From Leptodactylus fallax (Eukaryota > Chordata > Amphibia > Anura > Leptodactylidae): a stretch of 64,000 nucleotides of DNA. Location of the stretch: the NCBI GenBank assembly GCA_947044405.1, contig CAMRHE010000169.1, forward strand, positions 3,720,501-3,784,500. The letters run 5' to 3'. The translations under genes and the position numbers were made by a program. Under the pieces are notes generated by a model. That model saw nothing but the letters and a program-made list of their open reading frames with translations. It was not told the DNA's origin and did not search any database. This document shows, in pieces, positions 47,530-58,079 of the stretch (its first letter is position 1; every line of letters starts with the position of its first letter).

Positions 47530-47690
47530 AGCACCATTCTGGCCCCCGGGAGCTTGGTCCCCCCAATAAAAAAAAATAAAAAAAAAGGAGGGGGGCCCCC
47601 CCCCCCGTTTTGGTGTTTTTTAACCCCAAAGGGCCCCCCCCCCCGGGGGGGGGGGGGCAAACTCCATCTTTCAGCTTGGTTTGTGAAGGG
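47530..47690. other. Suspect low-quality sequence
   Basis: Alternating homopolymers (CCCCCCCCCCCC, GGGGGGGGGGGGGG, AAAAAAAAA) next to the right end of the unclassified transposon, mirroring the patch at 44590-44830. Probably assembly noise. Confidence 0.7.
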
Positions 47691-47942
47691 TCAAGACTGA
47701 AGAATACAGGGCTATCTACATCAGTAATTAATCGTTGATTGTAATGTCAATCTGTATTCCCTTAGTCCAGACAGCAGCACAATATGGGGTATCTCTGCCC
47801 CTGTGTGTTGTTTAGGACAGTGGAACCTTTAATTAGCACCAAATTTAAGGTGCCTCCTACTGGCCCTATAAGAGGGAACCTGAGACCTCCCTCCACTGTG
47901 TAAATTATAAAGTAAAAGGAAACAAGCTTCTAGGGAGGGAAG

Positions 47943-48030
47943 CCTTGTGCTGCTGTCTGGACTAAGGGAATACAGATTGACATTACAATCAATGATTCTC
48001 CTTACGTCCGACAGCAGCACAATATGGGGA
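47943..48030. repeat. DIRS-2 internal complementary region
   Basis: Joined complements of the two element ends, as described for DIRS circle formation. It lies just downstream of the recombinase stop at 48048-48050 on the coding strand. Confidence 0.85.
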
Positions 48031-48047
48031 GATAGCAAGTAATTCCC

Positions 48048-50888
48048 CTAGGGAGGGTCTCCTCGCCTTACAACGTCAAGGACTGTCTGACCAAAAGCAG
48101 TTGTCTGGGAACTGCGGACGTCTAAACGATAATGTTTAACAAAGGTCAACTGAGATGACCATGATGCAGCCGCACAAATCTGGTCCAAAGGTAAGGACCG
48201 GTATTCAGCCCAAGAGGTCGACACAGCCCTGGTCGAGTGGGCCGTAGAAAAAACTGGAGGGAGTAACTATTGAATAAGGAAGGAAGACTTAATTGTCTCC
48301 TTGATCCATGTGGATAGAGTAGGCTTGGAAGCCTTGAGGCCTTTGTTTTTACCCTGCATGTTAATTAGTAGGTTTTCGGCCTTCCTAAACGGTTGAGTGC
48401 GGGATAGGTAAATCCGCAGACACCTCACCACATCTAAGGTGTGGAGCTTTTCTTCCTCCTCAGAGGATGGAGTGGGGAAAAACACTGGTAGCGAAATTAG
48501 CTGATTGCTATTATAGCATGAGGGGACCTTAGGGTTAAACCCAGGCAAAAATCTAAGGTGCACCCTATCTGCAAAAAACACAATGTACGGTTCTCTAGAA
48601 GAGAGAGCCTGGAGTTCCCCTACTCTTTTGGCAGATGTAATAGCCAACAAAAAAGCGGTTTTGTAGGCTAAATATTTTAGCTCCGTAGTCTCCAAGGGTT
48701 CAAATGGAGGACCGCACAGGCCTGTAAGGACTACCGCAAGGTCCCACTGGGGAACTGGAGATGATACTGAGGGCTTTTGCCTCATCGCCCCTTTAAGGAA
48801 CCTTGCAACCAGAGGATCCTGAGACAGACGTCTGTTCAAATGAGCGGAGTGGGCCGCAATCTGCACTTTCAAAGTGGCAGGGGCAAGGCCCTTATCCAAA
48901 CCGTCCTGAAGAAAATTTAAAATATCAGCCGTTGAAGGTTGTAGATTATTAATACCCTTCTTGGAGCACCACTCCATGAAAATCTTGGCTGTCCTCTGGT
49001 AGTTCTTATTGGTAGAGTCTGCTCTTGCAGAAGAAAGGGTCTTCAGGACGGCTTCTGACAGTCCTCTATCCTGCTGTAGGGACTGCTCAACCTCCAGGCT
49101 GTCAGGTTGAATCTCCAGAGATCCTGGCACTTCAGAGATCCTTGGGAAACCAGGTTCTGGATGGGGGGAAGCCTCCAATATATCCCTCGACTCATCTCCA
49201 TGAGTTGGGAAAACCAAGCTCTTTTTGGCCAGAATGGAATGATGGCTATCACAGAGACTTGGTCCTGTCTGATTTTCATCAATACGTTCGGTATTATTGG
49301 AATTGGAGGGAAAATATATGCCAGCCTGGACCTCCAAGGGATGCACAGGACATCCACTGCCAAGGGATTGTCCTCCTGGTAAAGGGAACAGAACGTCTCC
49401 ACCTTGCCGTTGAGTCGGGTTGCCATGAGGTCTATTTCTGGAAGACCCCACTTCAGGGTAATCTGATGAAAGACTTCTGGATTGAGTGACCATTCTCCTG
49501 ATACGGCATGACCCCGACTCAACCGATCCGCTACTATGTTCAGGGAGCCCTTGATGTGAACTGCGGATAAATGGGTTAGATTTTTCTCTGCCCATGTAAA
49601 TATCAGATCTTCCTCCCTGAGGAGGGTTGGTGATCTGGTGCCTCCCTGTCTGTTCACGTACAGCACTGTGGTCATGTTGTCTGACCGGATTTTGACTGCT
49701 CTTCCCTTGAGAAGAGGCGAGAAATGGAGTAAGACACGATATACAGCTCTGAGCTCCTTCCAGTTGGACGAGGTCCTTCTTTCTGGAGCGCTCCAGACTC
49801 CCTTTATGGAGTTTTCGTCCAAATGGGCTCCCCATCCCGAGAGGGATGCATCTGTAGTCAACAGGGTCCAAGAAGGTTGGACCGTGGACCTTCCGTCTTT
49901 CAGGCGCAACCACCACTTGAGGGAAAGACGGGTCCTGGGGGAGAGTCGAATCTTCTTGCTGAGTGTAAGAAGGGAGCGATCCCAAACCTCTAGTAATTCC
50001 TTCTGGAGGGGACGTAAGTGCCACAAAGCCCATGGGACTGCCTCCACTGAGGAAGACATCAAGCCCAGGATCTTCATCAATGTTCTGATGGAGGCTATCG
50101 GCTTTTTGAAGAGGTGCCGGACTGCACCGACCAGTTTCTCCTTCCTTGCAGGTGTCAAGGAGACCTGCAGGCGGACTGAATCCAGGAAGTAGCCGAGGAA
50201 CTTCCTTCGGGTTGAAGGGATCGTTACCGACTTCTCCCAGTTTATAAGCCATCCCAGACTCTGAAACGGGGACACGGCTGTCTGTAGATGCTGGAGCAGA
50301 ACGGACTCTGACTGGGCTTTTATCAACCAGTCGTCTAGATAAGGCACCACGAATATCCCCTGAAGTCTGAGGGCGGCCACTATAGGAGCCACTACCTTTG
50401 TAAAGGTGTGGGGAGCAGAGGAGATCCCGAAGGGTAGTGCTGTGAGCTGAAAATGCTTCGTGTGGCCGAAAACTACTACGGCAATCCTTAGAAACCTTCT
50501 GTGTGGAGGATAAATAGGAATATGCAAATAGGTGTCTTTTAGATCCAAAGTCACGAAAACATCGCCTTGGAGGAGAAAAGTGGTGACAGACTTTATGGTT
50601 TCCATACGGAAGTGCTTCTTTTTGATGAAGCGGTTGAGGTACCTTAAGTCTATGACCATTCTCCACTTGTCTGCCGGTTTTGGTACCAGGAAGACGGGAG
50701 AATAGACACCGGATCCTTCTTCTAGAGAAGGGACTTCCTCCAGGGCTCCCTTGTGAATGTACTCTCGGATGGAGCATTCCAATGTAGTCTGCTGCATTAT
50801 AGGGAGGCTGCGAGTTAACACAAACCGATCCTGAGGAGGATGGAGGAACTCGATTGCATATCCTTTTTGGATTACCTGCAGGACCCAT
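48048..50888 (-). pseudogene. DIRS-2 tyrosine recombinase ORF with one in-frame stop
   Basis: The recombinase domain spans roughly 49300-48048. It has a SAM-like N-terminal part (STNKNYQRTAKIFMEWCSKKG, then TADILNFLQDG), the first catalytic arginine in ITSAKRVGELQAL, then HTLDVVRCLRIYL. A TAG at 48267-48269 interrupts it after KSSFLIQ. The same frame continues with AHSTRAVSTSWAE (HxxR) and FVKHYRLDV (tyrosine), ending at 48048. All expected R..HxxR..Y residues are therefore encoded around one nonsense codon. The frame stays open upstream to 50888, overlapping RT; where the protein really begins is unclear. It would integrate the circular DNA without a target duplication. Confidence 0.85.
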
Positions 50889-51007
50889 GGGTCTTGAATT
50901 TTTTCCTGCCAGCAGTTGAAAAAATGGGAGAGACGACCCCCGACAGGAATCTCGGCCAACGGAAGACTGCTCCTGATGTCAAAAGCTAGGCTTCTCCTTT
51001 TTATCAT
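49043..51007 (-). CDS. DIRS-2 reverse transcriptase/RNase H
   Basis: The 654-residue frame is uninterrupted. RT: LVPKPADKWRMVIDLRYLN (108-126), LDLKDTYLHIPI (154-165, first D), LTALPFGISSAPHTFTK, and YLDD at 223-226. RNase H: D386 (TTDASLSGWG), E418, D443 (RSDNMTTVLYVN) and D494 in HIKGSLNIVADRLSR. The C-terminal region (about 515-600; GLPEIDLMATRLN, YIFPPIPIIPNVLMKI) is the usual DIRS extension before the recombinase. It begins about 40 bases after the Gag stop. The second long frame overlaps it for about 1.85 kb in another phase. Confidence 0.93.
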   Translation of the reverse strand: MIKRRSLAFDIRSSLPLAEIPVGGRLSHFFNCWQEKIQDPWVLQVIQKGYAIEFLHPPQDRFVLTRSLPIMQQTTLECSIREYIHKGALEEVPSLEEGSGVYSPVFLVPKPADKWRMVIDLRYLNRFIKKKHFRMETIKSVTTFLLQGDVFVTLDLKDTYLHIPIYPPHRRFLRIAVVVFGHTKHFQLTALPFGISSAPHTFTKVVAPIVAALRLQGIFVVPYLDDWLIKAQSESVLLQHLQTAVSPFQSLGWLINWEKSVTIPSTRRKFLGYFLDSVRLQVSLTPARKEKLVGAVRHLFKKPIASIRTLMKILGLMSSSVEAVPWALWHLRPLQKELLEVWDRSLLTLSKKIRLSPRTRLSLKWWLRLKDGRSTVQPSWTLLTTDASLSGWGAHLDENSIKGVWSAPERRTSSNWKELRAVYRVLLHFSPLLKGRAVKIRSDNMTTVLYVNRQGGTRSPTLLREEDLIFTWAEKNLTHLSAVHIKGSLNIVADRLSRGHAVSGEWSLNPEVFHQITLKWGLPEIDLMATRLNGKVETFCSLYQEDNPLAVDVLCIPWRSRLAYIFPPIPIIPNVLMKIRQDQVSVIAIIPFWPKRAWFSQLMEMSRGIYWRLPPIQNLVSQGSLKCQDLWRFNLTAWRLSSPYSRIEDCQKPS

Positions 51008-51048
51008 CAGACTTCGGGAATCTCCGGACGGCGCCTCTAGAGGAATAT

Positions 51049-52223
51049 CTAGAGCCTCTTTGGGACTGCCGTCCTACGACGAGGCGGATAGCCTCTACCA
51101 CGGCCAGAATTAGATCTACCTCTAAAGGCCTGGGGTAAAGTTTTACCCTTCCTATCAGCCAAGCCCTCCAGGATCTCGTATAGGGCACTGCCAAAGACTC
51201 TACCTGGCTCAAAGGGTAATGCGCACAAATTATATTTTGAGGGGAAATCAGCTTTCCAGGGTTTTAACCATAGAGGTCTTCTTGCTGCAGTGGTAAGTGC
51301 CAGAGATTTGGCCGCCAGCCTTAATTGATGGTGGGAGGCCTCCGCTAAATATTCAGCTGCCAGGGAAACCAAGCCTAGAAACCCTAGCAGCTCATCTCTG
51401 GAGACTCCAGAGTCGATGTCCCTCTTGAGGTGAACCAGGTCAGTGCGTAATTTGGCTGACACTTCACAAGACGCAACCGCCACAGCGGTCTGGGCCGAGG
51501 CAGCTGAATACGCCTTCTTGAGGGTATTGTTGATGCGCCTGTCCATGGCGTCGTGCGAATTTGATCCATCATCTGATGGTACCATAGTGCGGCGGGACGG
51601 TTTGGCCACCGCCATATCCACCTTGGGAGGAGGACCCCATTGATCCCATTGAGCAACTGGGAATAAAGCCTTGAACCTCCTAGAAACCACAAGAGGCTTT
51701 TCAGGACATTTCCACTCTGAAGACATTAATCTTTGTAATCTCTCGTCCACTTGGAAGACCCTAGGCCCTCTATAGGTGGATGTGGAGGCTTCCCCGTCAA
51801 CATCACGATCCTTAGACCGGATGGACTTCAGCAGCCGGCTTAATTTTTCGAGTGGGAAGCACGGCCTGCTGGAATCTTCAGTGGAATCGTCAGATGAGAG
51901 TGTCTCGTCCACTATCTTATAATCTTCGTCAGCGATGCGTAGGGAGGGCTGTGTCTCAACCCGCGGTCTCTTGGCAATCTGGGCGACGGAAGAACGGATC
52001 TCCTTAAGAGACTCCTCCATATAGTCCTTTACCCAGGTGAAAACCTCTCTTATAGAAGGTTCTTCTGACGGAGGTCCGCGGCATTCTTTTTTTTTTTTTT
52101 TTCTTTGGTAAAATCATAGCCGTCAGGTAAAGGGGTATTGCAATCCAAACACATTAGGTGTTTACGTTTAGAGGACTTTTTCCTCCTAAGCCCATCGCCG
52201 TTACCTGATGCAGAAGATGACAT
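51049..52223 (-). pseudogene. DIRS-2 Gag-like protein, frameshifted at an A16 run
   Basis: The start at 52223 (MSSSASGNGDGL) abuts a TTTGATGTTTCAG acceptor. A CLDC motif and basic KSSKRKH stretch follow. The frame leaves phase at the 16-base homopolymer (52087-52102, T on the plus strand). The main 323-residue part (51049-52020) then runs open, with a serine/arginine/glycine-rich C-terminus (FRGRSNSGRGRGYPPRRR) suited to nucleic-acid binding. Either a real shift, slippage, or a homopolymer miscall could explain the break. Confidence 0.8.
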
Positions 52224-52602
52224 CTGAAACATCAAAAGCCACATGACAATGTAGAATAGAAGATTGCCAAGCATCGCACAAGAAGAAAAAAACCAAGGGG
52301 TACCTTACTTTTTTAAATCGGTCACTTGAAAAAGAGATCCCGTCAGGAAAAACCCAGACACCGCAAACCGCAGCAGAGGAGCTCGTAACCACGAGCTCAC
52401 CAAGTAAAGGACTGAGGACCTTTTAAATGTAATACAGCAGCGAGGGGAGGAGCCAAACAAAGAAAATATTCATACAGCGCCAAACGAGGTCAAACGCCAT
52501 AATGGAACATAGAGGAGCATAAGAATAAGCCAGAGGCTCAACATACAAGCAGCAAAAAACAAATCTATATTTTGCCATTAAAATTCCAATTTTCAAACTT
52601 AC
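52224..52602 (-). other. Candidate intron in the DIRS-2 leader
   Basis: On the minus strand a GTGCG|GTAAGT donor (GT at 52602-52601) and the TTTCAG acceptor (AG at 52225-52224) bracket a 379-base stretch just before the Gag ATG. The older DIRS-1 has a matching acceptor-ATG arrangement (41366). Splicing would join the long GC-rich leader to Gag. Confidence 0.5.
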
Positions 52603-53070
52603 CGCACTTTTCCGAGAAAACCGGAAGTAGGCCGCAGTGGTGCGCAAAGACTTCCTTCCCCGGGGAACACGGGACCGAAAAAAAAGGTTCCGGCCGAAGA
52701 GGTTCCCCGCTTACTTCCAGGATCGCGCTGCCTGCAGAGCGATGAGCCGGGTAACGCTGCGCTGCGGAGCGGAAAAAGGCCCGAAGGACCGGAGGATCTT
52801 AGGAACGTAGGAAAGGACCGAGGTACCCCCAAAAAAGGTAAGCCAGGAGCTTTTTTAGGGAAAAAACCCTAGCAACGGGAGGTCACCAGAGACCTCCGTC
52901 CACCTGTCCCACACAGGACAGAAAAAAACACAGTGGAGGGAGGTCTCAGGTGCCCTCCTATAGGGCCAGTAGGAGGCACCTTAAATTTGGTGCTAATTAA
53001 AGGTTCCACTGTCCTAAACAACACACAGGGGCAGAGATACCCCATATTGTGCTGCTGTCGGACGTAAGGG

Positions 53071-53995
53071 GAATACTCTATTGGCAGCTCGTAAGGACTC
53101 TACAAATAAGACTTTTCATAAAATTTGGTCTAAATTCTCTTCCTGGGTCAGCGATTCAGAATTTCATTCAGTAGAAAACCCCAGTGTTCTACAATTTCTA
53201 CAAGATGGCTTAAATTTAATACCCTCAAAGTACATATGACTTGACTGGTCATCCTTTAGTGTCAAGATTTTTCAAAGCAATCAGGAATCTGGACCTGTTT
53301 GGCATTTATCTGTTGTTCTCAATGTTCTGACATTCCATCCATTCGAACCAATCCAGGAGATAGACCTCAAATGGCTATCATGTAAAGTGGCTTTTCTAGT
53401 AGCCATTACATCTACTAAAAGGCTGGGAGATTTATAGGCCTTATCATCAAGAAGCCTGTATTTGAGATTCTTGCCTAATGGAGTTCTCCTGAAAACCCTG
53501 CCAAGTGTCATACCTAAAGTCCCTTCTTTTCAGAATATCAATAAAGAGTGCTTTTTCCAGTTTTCTGGACAGAAGAACAGATATGTTTCCATACCTTAGA
53601 TGTTAAAAGAGCTATTTTGACCTACCTAGATAGAACCAAAGATTTCAGAAAACAGGAAAATGTATTTGTACTCTTTTCAGGAAAGGGGATGAAAACTTCT
53701 AAAGACATATTGGCCAGGTGGATCAAGTCTACTATTCTGAAGGCTTACAGATTAGCAGATCTCTCTTTACCAACTACACCAAGGGCACATTCTACACTTT
53801 CCAAGGCAATTTCATGGGCTGAAAACACACAAGTATCTATTCTGGAGAGTTGTAATGCTGCTTCCTAGAGCTACCATCTACCATCATCAAGCATTATTGC
53901 CTGGACATCCACTCTGAAGGTCCAGCCTTTGCCATAGCAGTTCTTAATATGGTTTCAAAATGATGATCTTCCCTACTTAGGTAGCTAGCTAGGTG
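53071..53995 (+). pseudogene. DIRS-1 tyrosine recombinase, degraded
   Basis: Pieces: KDSTNKTFHKIW, LQFLQDGLNL, AITSTKRLGDL followed by a stop, FQNINKECFF, and the open 53548-53868 frame with ILTYLDRTKDFRK and AHSTLSKAISWAE. The HxxR second arginine is leucine here, and stops lie before and after. It is the missing 3' part of DIRS-1. Confidence 0.85.
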
Positions 53996-54126
53996 CCTTC
54001 TGTGCTGCCGCAGGATGAATAAGAAATTCAAAATTGGGTTTAGTTTGAATTTTACTTTCTTTGAGTCCAAAGGTAGCACAGCATACCCTCCCAACTTAAA
54101 ATCAAGTAAAAAAAAAAACTTGTCCA

Positions 54127-54589
54127 TTAAAGGGGTTTTCCGGGCAAAAAAAATCTTTTTTTTTTTTTTAAAAAGGTCTGTTAGTGCTATTAATGGGTTA
54201 ATAAGTATACCCATATACCTTTAGTAGGGTTTTGAGTGATTTCTGGGTGTCTGTGGGAGCTTCTGGCATCCTCTGCATTTGTTTACATGGTGTAACTTCC
54301 TGCTGTGTAGCTTCCTGTGTACCTTCCACACTACCTCCCTCTCACTGCCCCCCTCCTCTCTCACTCCGTTACACCCCCCTCCTTGTCTTCCTAGCTAAGC
54401 TATCCCACCCACTACTAGCTCCCCCACATCACATCATACTTACCTATTTTCCTCTCTGGGAGATGGCTCCTCCTTTCTCCTTCACTGTGCGCAGGCTGGA
54501 GACGCTTCTCTTCCACTCTCCTAGCCCGTTCACAGACTGGAAGTACCTGTGACGTCTGTGCAGTAGAGATGGAGTGCCAATTTTGTCTA
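54127..54589. repeat. TTAA-type MITE-like repeat, right end missing
   Basis: TTAA at 54127 then AGGGGTTTTCCGGGCAAAAA. The rest is C/T-rich. GTGACGTCTGTGCAGTAG lies near 54550. Confidence 0.5.
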
Positions 54590-54865
54590 TGGGTTGTTCA
54601 CATATTCCACATATACAGGCATATACTAAATTCCCTGTGCTTTCGTAGCTGTGGAATGAACAGGTTAAATGGGAGGTTTACAGTGGAAGTAACACATATT
54701 TCCTGTTCTTCGTAGATTTGGGAAGAACAGGTTATATGTGTAGGTCATTGTGATATGTACATTCATTACACTTATGCAGGCATGTAGTAAATTCCCTGTG
54801 CTTCATAGATGTGGAATAAACAGGTTATATGTTTACTATGCAGTGGAATCAACACTTATTCCACA
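54590..54865 (+). repeat. ~93-bp satellite array, fragment 2
   Basis: About three units in plus orientation, interrupted at TATACTGG by the hAT element at 54874. Confidence 0.85.
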
Positions 54866-54949
54866 TATACTGGCAGGGTCGGACTGGGGTGCCTAGGGCC
54901 CACCAGTGGGATTGATTCTAGGGGCCCACCCTACTGCCATATGAAATAT

Positions 54950-55616
54950 CGCCCATCCAGTTTTTGGCCCTAACTATTAAAATATTTATCCCATACGGTG
55001 AACGGTGTAGTGGGGAAAAAAAAATCAAAATGGCCAAATAGCGTTTTTTTCAACACTTTGCCTCCTATAAAAAATTGAATAAAAAGTGATCAAACCATCA
55101 GATCTTTCCCCAAATGGTATCAATAAAAACATCATGTTGTCCCGCATAAAAAGACGCCTTACCCAGCTCCATACATGTAAATATGAAAAAGTTACAGGTG
55201 ACACAATATGGCAACGCAAAATTTTTTTTTCTATTTAGCAAAGTTTTTAATTTTTTAAAAGGTATCCAAACATTACAAATACTATATAAATTTGGTATCG
55301 CCATGTTCGTACTGACCCGCAGAATACAGGTAACATGTCATTTTTACCACACAGTGAATGCTGTAAAAATTAAACCCATATGAATTTGGCGCAAATGCAG
55401 TTTTTCTCCAATTGCAACTCATTCTGAATTTTTTTCCAGCTTCCCAGTACATTGCACAGCATATTGAATAGTGACATTACAAAGTACAATTTGTTTCGCA
55501 AACAATAAGCCATCATGTGACTCTGTGAATTGAAAAATGAAAAAGTTATGGCTCTTGGAATGTGGGGAGGGAAAAATGAAAATGCAAAAACAAAAAATGC
55601 CCCGGTCATTACAGGG
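54950..55616. repeat. AT-rich dispersed repeat
   Basis: Contains AATTTGGTATCGCCATGTTC, GTACTGACCCGCAGAATACA and ends CGGTCATTACAGGG before TTAA. I know this style as very common in frog genomes but cannot name the superfamily. Non-coding. Confidence 0.55.
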
Positions 55617-55620
55617 TTAA

Positions 55621-56002
55621 AAGGGTTTTCTAAGGCTGAGTAATTGATGACCTATGCAATCATCAATTAAAAATTGGAAAGGGATCAGCACCTGTTCACG
55701 TGACGTGCATGCTGCAGCCTCTTCAGTACTTACCAAGCACAGCTCCATAGTGACTGTGCTTGGTATCACAGCTCAGCCCATTCACTTGAATGGGACTGAG
55801 CTGTGATCAGGCCATGTGATCAATGAACATAATGTCACATGTCCTGTGAAGTAGAAGCAGCACTCAGAGAGGGCCACTGCCTCTTTAACCAGCTGAACCA
55901 CAGGGGGACAAGGTGTCAGACCCCCAACAGATCTCCAATTGATGACATTTCTAAGGATAGGTCAGCAATTAAAAAAAAAAAGGAAAGCCCTGGAAAATCC
56001 CT
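55621..56002. repeat. TTAA-type MITE
   Basis: TTAA at 55617-55620 and 56003-56006. Ends AAGGGTTTTCTAAGGC and GGAAAATCCC. Inner mirrored arms (gagctgtgatc / tatcacagctc) lie near 55765-55810. CACGTGACGTGC lies near 55697. Confidence 0.75.
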
Positions 56003-56007
56003 TTAAG

Positions 56008-56385
56008 CTAAGCCCCACATGGTGTCCTGCAGCAAAAAAGCTCTGCTGGAAAAACCACGACAGAAACGCATTGCAGTTCTTCCTGCAGCGCTTTTGATAG
56101 AAAGTTCACAGAGGTTTCCTCTGTGAACTTTCTACTTCCATTATATCTATAGGGAAACCGCCGGCATTTCCGTAGGTATAATTGACATGCTGCGATTTCC
56201 AAAACCACAATGGTTTTGGAAATCGCCGCATGACTGCAACACGTATATTAACGCAAAGTGGGGATAGGAATTACTAGAATCCCATCCACTTTGCTGTGAC
56301 TGTAAAACGCCGCTTTTTTTTTCCACGGCGTTTACGCCGCAGGTGAACCGCGGCGTTTACACCACGTGGGGCCCCAGCCTTAAGG
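56008..56385. repeat. MITE of the GGCTGAGGCCCCACG-type family, copy 3
   Basis: GCTAAGCCCCACATGGTGTC pairs with CACCACGTGGGGCCCCAGCC. The interior has mirrored AACTTTCTATCA/AAGTTCACAGAGG arms near 56085-56135. Confidence 0.8.
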
Positions 56386-56849
56386 ACAGAGAAGTGCCCC
56401 GACTATGGCTCTTGAAATGTGGTGACACAGGTCCCCACTGACCTACACTTCCTGCACCTGAATCCCTTACATGCTCCAGGATTATTACGAGGCCAGAGTC
56501 ACCGAACTACTACTACTGTATCCATAGGACAGACCATAGTGAATCCAGGTTCCCGGTCCTGAGAATGGGGTTGTTTTTCTCCCCACAGTGAATTTAGTCT
56601 GACTGAATCCAGGGTGAATGTAGCATCCATGCCCTCTTTTACTTTAATGGGAGTAACTGAGATAGCCGAAGTCCTGTACTTCACTATCTCAGGCACTTCC
56701 ATTCAAGTTAATGGGTTCACGGTCGCCTCCCCGTCCAGCTGGGCACAGTTACATTCAGCCTGGATTCAGTTAGAAGAAAAACACCCCAATTCTGAGGGCT
56801 CGATCCTATGGATAACAGATAACTATTCTTCATGGCATAACCCCTTTAA

Positions 56850-57474
56850 AAAGGTTATCCACCTTCTAATATTCTAGGCTACACTCACACGACAGTGCCC
56901 AGCACAGTGTACACCCTAAGAAAATCTGTTTTCAAGGATCCCTCATTGACATAAGTCTATTGAGGGATCCATAAAATCACCAAAAATAGCCGGTTCTATT
57001 TCTTTCTTGGATCATTCGCACAAACAATTAAAACAATGGTCGTGCGAATAGATCCACTAAAATCTATCGGACCGTGTGCTGCTAATACAACAGCCAGCAC
57101 ACAGCCTTGGAATCCTGTTGTGTGAATGAGCCCTTAGATCTGTGGAAGTCTGACAACCTGGATCCCTGCAGATCAGCTGCACCAGGACAGTGTGACTCCC
57201 AGTACTGATTACATACCAGGAGCCACACTGCTCACTCACTGTATAAAGTGTAGCTGCGGCTTTTGGTAGTGTAGTGCTGCCTCATAGACTTCAATGGGAC
57301 AGCGCTGCAGTACCTAAAGCCACCACTACACTTTATACGGCTAGTGAGCAGCATGGCTCCTGGTATGGTAACATTACTGAGAGCCATGCTATTCCAATGC
57401 AGCTGATCTTCGGGGGGTCCTGCGTGTTGGTACCCTGCAGGTGGTATAACAATATTAGAATGTGGATAATCCCT
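56850..57474. repeat. TTAA-type palindromic MITE with nested MITE
   Basis: TTAA at 56846-56849 and 57475-57478. Ends AAGGTTATCCACCTTCTAAT and ATTAGAATGTGGATAATCCC. A second MITE (about 56876-57137; CTAGGCTACACTCACACGAC and its GTTGTGTGAATGAGCCCTTAG mirror) interrupts the left arm. The rest is a long palindrome around 57290 (GCTGATCT / AGATCAGC arms). Confidence 0.75.
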
Positions 57475-57478
57475 TTAA

Positions 57479-57895
57479 AGGGGTTGTCCAGGCAAAAATG
57501 TATTTTTTAATTAGAGTGGGAGAGGTGAAAAAAAAAACGAAAAAAAAAAAAACACATTCACCTGTCCCCGATGCTCGTGTGTTCCCCAGTCCTGCAGCTC
57601 TGTTGGCGCATGTCCCCACCACACATGACTGCTAAGGCCAATCCGCAGCCACGGCGAAGGGACGTCACTATCTGTGACGTCCCTGGGTCCCTTCTGTAGG
57701 CCGCTGATTGACCTAAGTAGTCACGTGACGGCCTCAGCGGAAGGGAGCCGGGACATCATAGCCAGAAGACAGCCAAGTAGCAGGATCGGACTGCACTGGG
57801 AGGACACTGCAGCATCGGAGACAGGTGAGAAGGGTATTTTTTTGTTGTTTTTCACCTCCCCTGGCATAAATAAAAAAAAATAATTAACAACATAT
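57479..57895. repeat. TTAA-type MITE with CRE/E-box/CCAAT and donor-like site
   Basis: AGGGGTTGTCCAGGCAAAAA follows TTAA; the right terminal block is missing. The interior reads AGGCCAATCC (about 57634), GGGACGTCACTATCTGTGACGT in mirror (57659-57680), TCACGTGAC (about 57721) and GGAGACAG|GTGAGA (GT at 57825). Confidence 0.75.
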
Positions 57896-58079
57896 TGACA
57901 AAATTATATTGTATTGGGGGTTGGTTAAAAAGGTTATATCTGCCATATAAATAAATAAGCCGTGTTAAATCAGCCCCATAGTATATACACTGTATGAATA
58001 GGATGCATGACATTAAATAGGATGCATGACATTTTTTTTTTTTAACATCATGCATCCTATTTGTACAGTGTAAATACTA

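Larger units (their letters stand above)
47730..53070 (-). mobile_element. DIRS retrotransposon (DIRS-2), nearly intact
   Basis: Inverted terminal repeats: 47757-47903 and its complement 52928-53070, with GACAGCAGCACAATATGGGG near the outer edges. The internal complementary region at 47943-48030 contains the complement of the left end (CTGCTGTCTGGACTAAGGGA) directly followed by the complement of the right end (CTTACGTCCGACAGCAGCAC). This is the diagnostic DIRS arrangement used to template a circular intermediate. ORFs on the minus strand: Gag, RT/RNase H, tyrosine recombinase. It is inserted in the older DIRS-1. Confidence 0.93.
40657..54030 (+). mobile_element. Old DIRS retrotransposon (DIRS-1), split by insertions
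   Basis: Left part 40657-44003, right part 53071-54030. CTTATTCGTCCTGCGACAGC at 40661 is mirrored by CTGTGCTGCCGCAGGATGAA at about 54000, the inverted terminal/internal complementary sequence of DIRS elements. The order gag, RT, RNase H, tyrosine recombinase is as in vertebrate DIRS. All reading frames are broken. The left flank is the satellite array. Confidence 0.85.

Noticed and set aside
49638..50192. A 184-codon plus-strand frame
   Set aside because: Antisense shadow of the DIRS-2 RT gene.
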